Part shown: one piece after another, positions 1 to 6,621 of the stretch
Numbering within the stretch: position 1 is the stretch's first letter
Layout of the letters: each line of letters opens with the position of its first letter
Source of the DNA: Limnohabitans sp.
GTDB taxonomy: Bacteria > Pseudomonadota > Gammaproteobacteria > Burkholderiales > Burkholderiaceae_C
Assembly: GCA_009693505.1 (NCBI GenBank)
Contig: SHXD01000028.1
Location: forward strand, 1 to 36,828
Length of the DNA: 36,828 nucleotides
Direction of reading: 5' to 3'
Translations under genes and position numbers: made by a program
The notes under the pieces: model-generated
Told to the model about the DNA's origin: nothing
The model's input: only the letters and a program-made list of their open reading frames with translations
Database searches by the model: none

Positions 1-1
1 G

Positions 2-100
2 GATGAAAGGCAGAGCGAATTTAGACAGCAACTCGCCGAGCGCTTGAAAGAGGAAGAGTTGAACAAGGCCTTGGATCATGGCCTCAGTGTAGGACAGTGA
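2..100 (+). CDS. C-terminal end of an unidentified protein (partial)
   Basis: An open frame enters from the left edge and ends at TGA 98-100, giving the last 32 residues of a protein. The tail is charged and looks helical (Glu, Lys, Arg and Gln rich), and ends in Gly-Gln. I cannot assign a family from this piece. It points rightward and is separated from the zinc genes by about 270 bp that also hold a dehydrogenase remnant, so I see no reason to link it to them. Coding status rests only on the open frame and its ordinary codon use. Confidence 0.4.
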   Translation, partial: DERQSEFRQQLAERLKEEELNKALDHGLSVGQ

Positions 101-287
101 ATTGGGACTGCGGAGTGTTAACAGTTGTTACCTGAGCGAACAACTTGTTTTCATAACGACAGCTAGGAGACTTGGCATCCTAGGCATGCGCATTGGCGCG
201 ATCCGATGACGACGTAAAGCGTGTCAGCGGCAACCATGACTCCATTCGAAACACATTCACTAACGGATTTTTAAGGCAACGACTTTC

Positions 288-341
288 CCTGCCAAACAGG
301 TGGCGCTCGTGACCGGAGCATCGTCTGGCATGGCCGCTTAA
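288..341 (+). pseudogene. Remnant of a short-chain dehydrogenase N-terminus
   Basis: Read from 288 this stretch gives PAKQVALVTGASSGMAA and then TAA at 339-341. VALVTGASSG is the typical first strand and glycine-rich NAD(P)-binding loop of short-chain dehydrogenases (TGxxxGxG), where a further Gly and about 230 residues should follow. Nothing downstream continues the fold, because the zur-like gene occupies the other strand. I read this as a decayed 5' fragment. The remaining bases between 101 and 369 show no gene I can support. Confidence 0.4.
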
Positions 342-369
342 TTCGAAGTTGTGAAAATGCTATTTCAAT

Positions 370-771
370 TCACTCTGTCGTCTGACCCACGCAGGCACAA
401 CAGCGCCCGTACAAAATGATCTCGTGATCTTCGACCGTGAATCCTGCTGGAGCCAGTTTGTCAAGATTTCCAGGACATGTTGGCACATCAAATACCTTCT
501 CGCATCGAAGACACTGAAAGTAATGGTGGTGACCGTGGTCATGGTCATGTTCGTGGCTGCCTATTTCGTAACGCGGGTTTTGACCCGGCAATTGAACTTG
601 TCGAATTGAGCCGTCTTCTAGCAAAGACTTGATTTGTCGGTACACCGTCGCCAGCGACAGTTGCGGCACGGTTTTGGCAGCAAGTTCTTGAATTTCTTGT
701 GCACGCAATGGCCCCCCCCCATGGGCAATCACCTCGAAGATCGCTTGGTATTGCCGAGTTTTTCTTTCCAT
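370..771 (-). CDS. zur: Fur-family transcriptional regulator, Zur-like
   Basis: This is a metal-sensing repressor of the Fur family, read here as the zinc regulator Zur. From Met at 771 the protein is 133 residues, close to the family norm. It has an N-terminal winged helix (recognition region LSLATVYRQIKSL), a His-rich hinge (HEHDHDHGHHHYFQC) and two CxxC pairs (CLRC and CCAC) of the kind that hold structural zinc. In-frame starts at 807 (Met) and 873 also exist and none has a strong ribosome-binding site. The start at 771 fits the usual 'MERxTRQ' opening. The zinc call rests on context: the gene is divergent from a COG0523 GTPase and next to folE2, hisI and thrS paralogs, a set known to be controlled by Zur. 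Another metal specificity is possible. Confidence 0.82.
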   Translation of the reverse strand: MERKTRQYQAIFEVIAHGGGPLRAQEIQELAAKTVPQLSLATVYRQIKSLLEDGSIRQVQLPGQNPRYEIGSHEHDHDHGHHHYFQCLRCEKVFDVPTCPGNLDKLAPAGFTVEDHEIILYGRCCACVGQTTE

Positions 772-840
772 TGCGGTATCAGTTTGCTTTATAGGTACGC
801 TGATCATGGCAGCGAAAAGGGTATTGTGCCAATTTCTTAT

Positions 841-862
841 TGCGAATAGAATATCATTAGCA
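841..862. promoter_or_regulatory. Candidate Zur/Fur-type operator
   Basis: In the divergent gap between the regulator and the first COG0523 gene lies an imperfect 22-bp palindrome. Its outer arms read TGCgAAT and ATTaGCA around an AT-rich centre, and 7 of 11 base pairs match. The size, base composition and place fit a Fur-superfamily box controlling both directions. No strict consensus was tested, and I found no convincing second copy upstream of the later genes, so this is tentative. Confidence 0.35.
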
Positions 863-900
863 TTAAATCGCATGAAATATCTAACCCAAGCCCCAAGTCC

Positions 901-2145
901 ATGACTACTCCCAAACCAACACGCTTGCCCGTGACCGTACTTTCAGGTTTCCTGGGAGCAGGTAAGACCACATTGCTCAACCATGTGCTGGCCAATCGTG
1001 AGGGGCTGCGTGTGGCGGTCATCGTCAATGACATGAGCGAGGTGAACATCGATGCGGCCCTGGTAGGCCAAGCCGCAAACAATGCGGGTGCCGCTTTGTC
1101 TAGAACAGATGAAAAACTGGTCGAAATGAGCAACGGTTGTATTTGCTGCACGTTGCGCGAGGACTTGTTACTTGAGGTCAGAAAATTGGCAGCTGAAGGC
1201 CGGTTTGACTACTTGCTGATTGAGTCCACTGGCATTGGAGAGCCGCTACCCGTGGCTGCAACATTTGACTTCACTGATGAGGATGGCAACTCATTGAGCG
1301 AAGTTGCCAGTATTGACACCATGGTGACCGTGGTGGACGCATTCAACTTGCTGACCGACTACAGCAGCACCGATTTGCTGGAGCAGCGAGGTGAAACGGC
1401 TGGGCCAGAAGACACCCGAACCTTGGCTGCCCTGTTGGCTGAACAGATTGAGTTTGCCGATGTCGTGGTGGTCAACAAGATCGATAAAGTAGACGCAACG
1501 CGCCGTGATGAAGTGGTATCCGTAGTCAAAGCCTTGAATCCAGTCGCCAAAATCATCTTCTCAGACCATGGTCGCATCGAGCTCAAAGAGGTACTTGGAA
1601 CAGGGCTCTTTGACATGGAGCGCGCCAGTCAGATGCCAGGATGGGTGCACGAATTGGAAGGTCGGCATACGCCAGAGACCGAAGCCTATGGCATCGAGAG
1701 TTTTGTCCTCAGAAGCCGGGAGCCACTGCACCCGTGGCGATTCTCTACCTTCATGGAGTTGCCATTGCCGGGACTTCTCAGGGCCAAGGGCTATGTCTGG
1801 TTGGCCAGTCGCCCCGATTGGGTTGTGAGCTATTCGCGAACAGGCAACACGGCCACGCATGAGCCCGTAGGACGATGGTGGGCGGCTGCGCCCAGAAGCA
1901 GTTTGCCTGCTGTGGACAGCGCAGAGCGCCGCGACATTGATGCGCGCTGGAAGGAGCCGCATGGGGATCGGCTTAATGAATTGGTTTTTATTGGTCGCCA
2001 GATGGACCGTGCAGTCATCGAGCAGGCTTGGAAGGCCATGCATCTGAACTTCACCGAGACACGCAAGGGCCAAAAGGGCTTCGCAGGCTGGACCGACCTG
2101 CCTGACCCATTTCCTGAGTGGCAAAGAACTGAGGTGCTTGCATGA
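901..2145 (+). CDS. COG0523 (G3E family) GTPase, ZigA/YciC-like zinc chaperone
   Basis: A 414-residue P-loop GTPase of the CobW/COG0523 group. The Walker A motif GFLGAGKT is at residues 16-23. The metal-binding CxCC motif (NGCICC, Cys80, 82, 83) sits in the switch region, and the base-specificity motif NKID is at 192-195. A CobW_C domain fills the C-terminal half. Family members under Zur control (ZigA, YciC, ZagA) are thought to hand zinc to client enzymes during scarcity, using GTP binding and hydrolysis in the cytoplasm. This is the first gene rightward of the regulator, where a directly Zur-controlled gene is expected. It ends in an ATGA overlap with a tiny frame. The family call is secure; the client is unknown. 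Confidence 0.9.
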   Translation: MTTPKPTRLPVTVLSGFLGAGKTTLLNHVLANREGLRVAVIVNDMSEVNIDAALVGQAANNAGAALSRTDEKLVEMSNGCICCTLREDLLLEVRKLAAEGRFDYLLIESTGIGEPLPVAATFDFTDEDGNSLSEVASIDTMVTVVDAFNLLTDYSSTDLLEQRGETAGPEDTRTLAALLAEQIEFADVVVVNKIDKVDATRRDEVVSVVKALNPVAKIIFSDHGRIELKEVLGTGLFDMERASQMPGWVHELEGRHTPETEAYGIESFVLRSREPLHPWRFSTFMELPLPGLLRAKGYVWLASRPDWVVSYSRTGNTATHEPVGRWWAAAPRSSLPAVDSAERRDIDARWKEPHGDRLNELVFIGRQMDRAVIEQAWKAMHLNFTETRKGQKGFAGWTDLPDPFPEWQRTEVLA

Positions 2146-2225
2146 AGAAGCAGTTGTCGCCTCAGAGCTGCGAAAAGCGCTCGGTCGTGCCCAGATGGTT
2201 GCCACGAGTCAAAAAGCAAGATTGA
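2142..2225 (+). CDS. Possible 27-residue coupled peptide
   Basis: ATG at 2142 overlaps the stop of the preceding GTPase gene (ATGA) and opens a frame for 27 basic residues ([20 protein letters not shown], then PRVKKQD). It ends at 2225, just before the ribosome-binding site (AAAGGAAA) of the next GTPase gene. The ATGA overlap is the same arrangement used by real genes in this operon, so it could be translated. It could equally be chance, or serve only to keep ribosomes moving to the next gene. I recognise no family. Confidence 0.25.
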   Translation: MKKQLSPQSCEKRSVVPRWLPRVKKQD

Positions 2226-2238
2226 AAAGGAAATCACC

Positions 2239-3228
2239 ATGTCGCTCATCCCTGTCACCATCCTCACCGGCTTCCTGGGAAGCGGTAAAACCACCTTGCT
2301 CAACCGCATCCTCAAGGATCAACACGGCCACCGCATCGCTGTGATCGAAAACGAGTTCGGCGAAGCCGGCATCGACAACGACTTGCTTGTACAAGACGGC
2401 GATGAGCAGATCGTCGAGATGAACAACGGCTGCATTTGCTGCACGGTGCGCGGCGACTTGGTGCGCATCTTGGGCGAGTTGCATGCCAAAAAATCAGCGG
2501 GCGAGCTGCATTTTGACCGCGTGATCATCGAAACCACGGGGCTTGCAGATCCTGCACCGGTGGCGCAGACCTTCTTCGTAGACGAAGACATTGTCCAGCA
2601 CTATTTGCTGGATGCCATCGTCACCATGGTTGATGCCAAGCACGCCCCGCAACAACTCGACGAACATCACGAAGCGCAAGAACAAGTGGGCTTTGCCGAC
2701 CGCATCTTGATCACCAAAACCGATGTCGTCACGCCCAGTGAAGTTGCACAGTTGCGCCAACGGCTTGTGAAAATGAACCCCCGCGCCAAGATCGCCGAAG
2801 CCAAGCATGGTGTGGCCGCCATCAACGATTTGCTTGACATCCGTGGCTTTAATCTCACCGCCATTCTGGAGATCGAGCCTGACTTCCTGACCGATGTCGA
2901 TCATGAGCATGACGACGATGTGAGTTCATTTGTTTTTCGAGAAACCCGCCCGCTTGACATGGACCGGATCGAGGATTTCCTGGGCAGCATCGTGCAGGTC
3001 TACGGAACCCAACTGATGCGCTACAAGGGTGTACTGAACATCTTGGGTATCAACAAACGTGTGGTGCTCCAAGGGGTGCACATGTTGATGGGCAGCGACT
3101 ACGGCAGCGCGTGGAAACCTAGCGAAACTCGGGAAAGCAAATTGGTGTTCATTGGTCGAGACATGCCCAAGGAAATCTTGCTCAAGGGCTTGGCGCAGTG
3201 TGTGGCAGGCGTGGTCCAGTCAGCATGA
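2239..3228 (+). CDS. Second COG0523 (G3E family) GTPase, YjiA-like
   Basis: A 329-residue GTPase of the CobW/COG0523 group. Walker A GFLGSGKT is at residues 11-18 and the CxCC motif (NGCICC, Cys65, 67, 68) follows. The guanine-specificity motif is the variant TKTD near residue 160. A short His/Asp stretch (DHEHDDD, near residue 227) could bind metal, and a CobW_C domain ends the protein. It is shorter than the upstream paralog and belongs to a different branch (YjiA-like), so this is not a recent tandem copy. Inferred role: a second zinc insertase or chaperone for other clients in the same zinc-limitation operon. A clear ribosome-binding site precedes ATG 2239. Confidence 0.9.
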   Translation: MSLIPVTILTGFLGSGKTTLLNRILKDQHGHRIAVIENEFGEAGIDNDLLVQDGDEQIVEMNNGCICCTVRGDLVRILGELHAKKSAGELHFDRVIIETTGLADPAPVAQTFFVDEDIVQHYLLDAIVTMVDAKHAPQQLDEHHEAQEQVGFADRILITKTDVVTPSEVAQLRQRLVKMNPRAKIAEAKHGVAAINDLLDIRGFNLTAILEIEPDFLTDVDHEHDDDVSSFVFRETRPLDMDRIEDFLGSIVQVYGTQLMRYKGVLNILGINKRVVLQGVHMLMGSDYGSAWKPSETRESKLVFIGRDMPKEILLKGLAQCVAGVVQSA

Positions 3229-3359
3229 GCGAGCAGACGTCTGCCCCACAGGTCGATGCGTTTTCGGCTCAAGCGCAGTTTTTTAACAACTCGGTGTCTC
3301 GGTGGCTTGAACGCAAAGACGCCACCATCGCAAGCGGACGGTACTGGACCCAGTGTTAG
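3225..3359 (+). CDS. Unidentified short frame, possibly a frameshifted gene
   Basis: ATG at 3225 overlaps the stop of the second GTPase gene (ATGA) and opens 44 residues ending SGRYWTQC at TAG 3357. A second open frame shifted by one base picks up at 3353 ([20 protein letters not shown] and on) and runs to 3517, past the start of the DUF1826 gene. The two segments read like consecutive parts of one protein, so a gene broken by a single-base change near 3350 is plausible. I do not recognise the family, and a sequencing error would give the same picture. Confidence 0.3.
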   Translation: MSEQTSAPQVDAFSAQAQFFNNSVSRWLERKDATIASGRYWTQC

Positions 3360-3476
3360 CAGCCGATCTGGACGTCGCACGAGTGATCAATCGCTTGACA
3401 CATCGCGCCTGTCAGTCAAACGGTGGATCCATGCCCGTGCCCGCCCGCTTACACAACCCTGATGTGGCTGTTCAAC

Positions 3477-4223
3477 ATGACAAACCATCTACAAACCATT
3501 GTCGAAAAAGTCGATGAATCTGTTGAAGTTCACTCGAACATCAGCATCGATGCCGGATGCCTTGACGATCTGCACGTTCAAACCGAGTCGCAGGCGGTTC
3601 GGCACGGTGTCGAGCCTGGCGTATTGAAATCCATCGCTGAAACGGGCGTTGTAATCGCTGTCTGGCAGCGTGGGGTTCGCAATGATTGGCAAGCGTGGTT
3701 AACGCAGCTGCCAAGCCAAACACTGCCGTGTTGCCGCCTACAAGTTTCCTTGGATGAAGCAATTCCTGCGCTGCAAGCTGCCTGCGATACCAGTGGCATG
3801 CCGCAAGGCCAGCCAAGAAACGACTTCGTAGCAGACATTGCAAAACTGGTCGGAATTTTTTTAACGCAGGCAGCTTGCGACAAGGTGCAACTGCGTCTGG
3901 ATGTCATCACGGACAATGCGTGCAAAAAATGGCACCGTGATTGCACACCGCTGCGCATGGTGTGTACCTATCGTGGTCCGGGCACCATGTGGGTGCCCTC
4001 AGACCTTAGCAGGCAGACTTTAGAAAAGTCCGAGGATGAAGTGCCATGGGCATCGACCATGAAGACCGGTGATGTGGCGTTCTTTAAAGGATGCGGCTGG
4101 CCGGGACAGACACATGAAGGCGGTATTGTGCATCGCTCGCCAAGCATCACCGGCCAAGGGATTGCCCGTCTGGTTCTCGTACTTGATGCTGCCAGGGAAT
4201 CGATGACCAGGAGCACATCATGA
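3477..4223 (+). CDS. DUF1826 family protein
   Basis: Uncharacterised family often found beside Zur-controlled genes. I chose ATG 3477 (248 residues); an earlier in-frame ATG at 3423 would add 18 residues of unlikely Pro/Cys-rich sequence. The conserved C-terminal half contains KWHRDC (His153, Asp155), RGPGTMW, TGDVAFFKG, IVHRSP (His219) and IARLVLVLD (Arg231). That order, HxD then a distal His then Arg about 12 residues later, matches the iron and 2-oxoglutarate ligands of double-stranded beta-helix oxygenases. I offer this as inference, since the family is annotated only as a DUF. No signal peptide is seen, so it is probably cytoplasmic. It overlaps the DUF1636 gene by ATGA, so the two are coupled. 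Confidence 0.8.
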   Translation: MTNHLQTIVEKVDESVEVHSNISIDAGCLDDLHVQTESQAVRHGVEPGVLKSIAETGVVIAVWQRGVRNDWQAWLTQLPSQTLPCCRLQVSLDEAIPALQAACDTSGMPQGQPRNDFVADIAKLVGIFLTQAACDKVQLRLDVITDNACKKWHRDCTPLRMVCTYRGPGTMWVPSDLSRQTLEKSEDEVPWASTMKTGDVAFFKGCGWPGQTHEGGIVHRSPSITGQGIARLVLVLDAARESMTRSTS

Positions 4224-4597
4224 GTACAGAAATACTGATCTGTGTTCTGTGTCGCCCAGCTGACTTACCACGGGAACATCCTCGGCCTGGCCGCGCACTG
4301 CTGGAAGCGGTTGAAAACATGGCTTTACGTGATGGGCTGAGTTTTCCAATACGTGCTGTGGAATGTATGAGTGGTTGCAACAGGCACTGTACGGTTTCCC
4401 TGCAGGCGCATGAAAAAATCACCTATATGTTTGGGGATCTTGCGGCTGATGAAACAAGTGCTGAACAGATTTTGGTGTGCGCACAGTTGCACCAAAACAG
4501 CGCTGATGGCTTGATCAGCCGCGACCTCCGACCCGAGCGTCTTCGACACGGAATTCTTGCCCGTATTCCGTCGATTTCATTGAAACCAATCGGGTGA
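4220..4597 (+). CDS. DUF1636 family cysteine-rich protein
   Basis: A 125-residue protein of the DUF1636 family, labelled a putative metal-binding protein. The N-terminal strand carries CVLC (Cys8, Cys11). The second cluster is CMSGCNRHC (Cys49, 53, 57) followed by TVSLQ, resembling the layout of thioredoxin-like 2Fe-2S ferredoxins. The family is repeatedly found with COG0523 GTPases and cobalamin or zinc genes. Start ATG 4220 overlaps the DUF1826 stop, so the two are translationally coupled and may work as a pair, for instance as electron carrier and oxidase. That pairing is inference. It could equally bind zinc or another metal through the same cysteines. Confidence 0.78.
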   Translation: MSTEILICVLCRPADLPREHPRPGRALLEAVENMALRDGLSFPIRAVECMSGCNRHCTVSLQAHEKITYMFGDLAADETSAEQILVCAQLHQNSADGLISRDLRPERLRHGILARIPSISLKPIG

Positions 4598-4619
4598 CAT
4601 CACCCTTGAAACCTTACCT

Positions 4620-5549
4620 ATGAACCAATCGACAAAGCCCAGTGTTCTTCCTGACATTTCATTATCAGAAAGCGCACCCCACCTCAATGCACTCACCTGG
4701 GTTGGCATGCAGGGTATTGACTTGCCTCTGACCGTTGATGAACCTGGGTGGCGCAGCGAGGTGCATGCTTGCGCCGATGTGCAGGTCAACCTTCCAGCGC
4801 CGCACATCAAAGGCATTCACATGTCACGGCTGTACCGATTGCTCGACGCGATGGGGAATGGACAGGGTTTGACTGCAGTTGGAATTCACCAGATTTTGAA
4901 AGCCATGATTGAGAGTCACGCTGATTGTCAAAGTGAAAATGCCAGGCTCCAATTGAATTTCAACTTGCTACTGCGTCGCCAAGCATTGGTCACTGAAGGT
5001 CTCTCGGGATGGAAGTCGTATCCGATCACAATCAATGCCTCTCTGATAAGCGGTCAATTTCATTGCCGCATGCAAGTCAAAGTGGTTTACTCGTCGACAT
5101 GTCCATGTTCCGCGGCATTGGCCAGGCAATTGATAGAAGAAGCATTTCTGGCTGAATTTGCGAAGCAACCTTCGCTGGACAAGCATCAGGTGGCTGAGTG
5201 GATTCGACACAATGCCAGTGCAGCAACGCCACACAGTCAACGCAGTCAAGCGCATGTCACGGTCGATGTCAACGAAGCTTCAAGCAGTTTAGGAATGCTG
5301 GCACTGATCGAGTGCATTGAACAAGCCCTGGGCACCCCAGTACAGACCGCAGTCAAGCGAGCTGATGAGCAGGCATTCGCAGCCTTGAACGGGCAGAACC
5401 TGATGTTTGTTGAAGATGCTGCACGCCGTATCAAAGCCTCTCTTCAAGGATATGACCATCCCGAGATTTTTGTGCGCCATTTGGAGAGTTTGCATCCCCA
5501 TGATGCAGTGGCATGGTCAAGCCCTGAAATTGGATTGGGCTCCATATGA
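4620..5549 (+). CDS. folE2: GTP cyclohydrolase FolE2 (type IB)
   Basis: Makes 7,8-dihydroneopterin triphosphate from GTP, the first step of folate synthesis. This is the COG1469 type that does not need zinc and works with other divalent metals, replacing zinc-dependent FolE when zinc is scarce. Recognisable features are the N-terminal [10 protein letters not shown] region, [12 protein letters not shown], and the catalytic cysteine segment [13 protein letters not shown] (Cys161, Cys163), where the family has its metal-binding Cys. At 309 residues it is of normal or slightly long size. It follows DUF1636 after 22 bp and overlaps hisI by ATGA. Zur control of folE2 is well established in other bacteria. 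Confidence 0.93.
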   Translation: MNQSTKPSVLPDISLSESAPHLNALTWVGMQGIDLPLTVDEPGWRSEVHACADVQVNLPAPHIKGIHMSRLYRLLDAMGNGQGLTAVGIHQILKAMIESHADCQSENARLQLNFNLLLRRQALVTEGLSGWKSYPITINASLISGQFHCRMQVKVVYSSTCPCSAALARQLIEEAFLAEFAKQPSLDKHQVAEWIRHNASAATPHSQRSQAHVTVDVNEASSSLGMLALIECIEQALGTPVQTAVKRADEQAFAALNGQNLMFVEDAARRIKASLQGYDHPEIFVRHLESLHPHDAVAWSSPEIGLGSI

Positions 5550-6043
5550 GTAACTCCATAAGAGCCGAAACATCCGGATCAGCAGGCCTGCTCTTTGCGT
5601 CCAGAATCTCGGTCGAGCAGGTCGAAGAAGGATACGAACTGGCACCCAAATTCGACCGCGATGGACTCATCACTTGTGTAACCACTGACGCCACTACAGG
5701 CGAGTTGTTGATGGTCGGCTACATGAATGCGCTGGCGCTGGAGCGCACAATTGCCACCGGAGAAGCCCACTACTTCAGCCGCAGCCGCCAAGTGTTGTGG
5801 CACAAAGGGGCCACCAGCGGTTTAACCCAGCAAGTGGTCGAGATGCGCATTGACGATGACCAAGATGCCGTGTGGCTGCGCGTGCGCGTAGCGGGCAGCG
5901 GTGCCAGTTGCCATGTGGGCTACCGCAGTTGCTTTTACCGGGCGGTTGATGTGCTCGGTGGTGCATTGCGGTTTGTGGAAACCACCAAGACCTTCGACCC
6001 CGTTGCGGTCTACGGCGACGTACCCAACCCTACCCAGCTTTAG
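5546..6043 (+). CDS. hisI2: Phosphoribosyl-AMP cyclohydrolase paralog, probably zinc-sparing
   Basis: Opens the adenine ring of phosphoribosyl-AMP in histidine synthesis (third step). The 165-residue protein has the full HisI core: [32 protein letters not shown] and [15 protein letters not shown]. In ordinary HisI the metal segment reads DCDxD, with its Cys as one of three zinc ligands. Here it reads DDDQD (residues 103-107), so that Cys is Asp104, while the other two (Cys122, Cys129) remain. A stand-alone hisI in a zinc-starvation operon, away from other his genes, fits known Zur-regulated HisI paralogs. About 35 extra N-terminal residues precede the core. It overlaps folE2 by ATGA. Confidence 0.92.
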   Translation: MSNSIRAETSGSAGLLFASRISVEQVEEGYELAPKFDRDGLITCVTTDATTGELLMVGYMNALALERTIATGEAHYFSRSRQVLWHKGATSGLTQQVVEMRIDDDQDAVWLRVRVAGSGASCHVGYRSCFYRAVDVLGGALRFVETTKTFDPVAVYGDVPNPTQL

Positions 6044-6057
6044 GACGCGTTCCTTAG

Positions 6058-6618
6058 ATGATCAGAAAGAACCCCAGCGGCGACTTGCCGCAGATTCACC
6101 CAGATGCTTTTATCGATCCCACCGCCATTTTGTGCGGCAAGGTGGTGGTGCACGCCAATGTGTTCATCGGCCCCTACGCGGTGATTCGCGCCGATGAAGT
6201 CAACGCAGCTGGCGAGATGGACCCCATCGTCATCGGCGCACACAGCAACATTCAAGACGGTGTGGTCATCCACTCCAAGTCTGGCGCGGCGGTGACGATT
6301 GGCGAGCGCACCAGCATTGCCCACCGCGCCATCGTGCATGGCCCCTGCACGATTGGGGACGATGTTTTCATTGGATTCAACAGCGTGCTGTTCAATTGCA
6401 AGGTGGCCCAAGGTTGCGTCGTGCGCCACAACGCGGTGGTAGACGGCTGCGACCTGCCTGCCGGGTTTTATGTGCCATCTACACAGCGCATAGGCCCGCA
6501 AACCGATCTGAGCACCATACCCAAACTAACGGCGCAAGCCTCTGAGTTTTCCGAAGACGTAGCACGCACCAACAACGCCCTGGTGCTCGGCTACAAGCGC
6601 ATCCAAAACGAGTTTTGA
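6058..6618 (+). CDS. Gamma-carbonic anhydrase-like hexapeptide-repeat protein
   Basis: A 186-residue left-handed beta-helix protein of the gamma-carbonic anhydrase family. Hexapeptide repeats run from about residue 12 to 145. The three metal-binding histidines are visible as IHSKSG (His72) and AHRAIVHG (His89, His94), so the metal site is intact. Members are trimeric and can use iron or cobalt as well as zinc, which would suit a backup enzyme when beta- or alpha-type enzymes lack zinc. It starts 15 bp after hisI2 and stops 4 bp before thrS2, so it belongs to the same operon. Some members of this family have no carbonic anhydrase activity, so the reaction is inferred. Confidence 0.85.
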   Translation: MIRKNPSGDLPQIHPDAFIDPTAILCGKVVVHANVFIGPYAVIRADEVNAAGEMDPIVIGAHSNIQDGVVIHSKSGAAVTIGERTSIAHRAIVHGPCTIGDDVFIGFNSVLFNCKVAQGCVVRHNAVVDGCDLPAGFYVPSTQRIGPQTDLSTIPKLTAQASEFSEDVARTNNALVLGYKRIQNEF

Positions 6619-6621
6619 TCC

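Noticed and set aside
837-1151. Minus-strand open frame of 104 codons over the start of the first COG0523 gene
   Set aside because: Shadow of a strongly coding plus-strand gene with clear GTPase motifs; the opposite reading shows no family and would run across the divergent promoter.
1561-2205. 214-codon minus-strand open frame opposite the first COG0523 gene
   Set aside because: Antisense shadow of the CobW_C region; no ribosome-binding site or family likeness.
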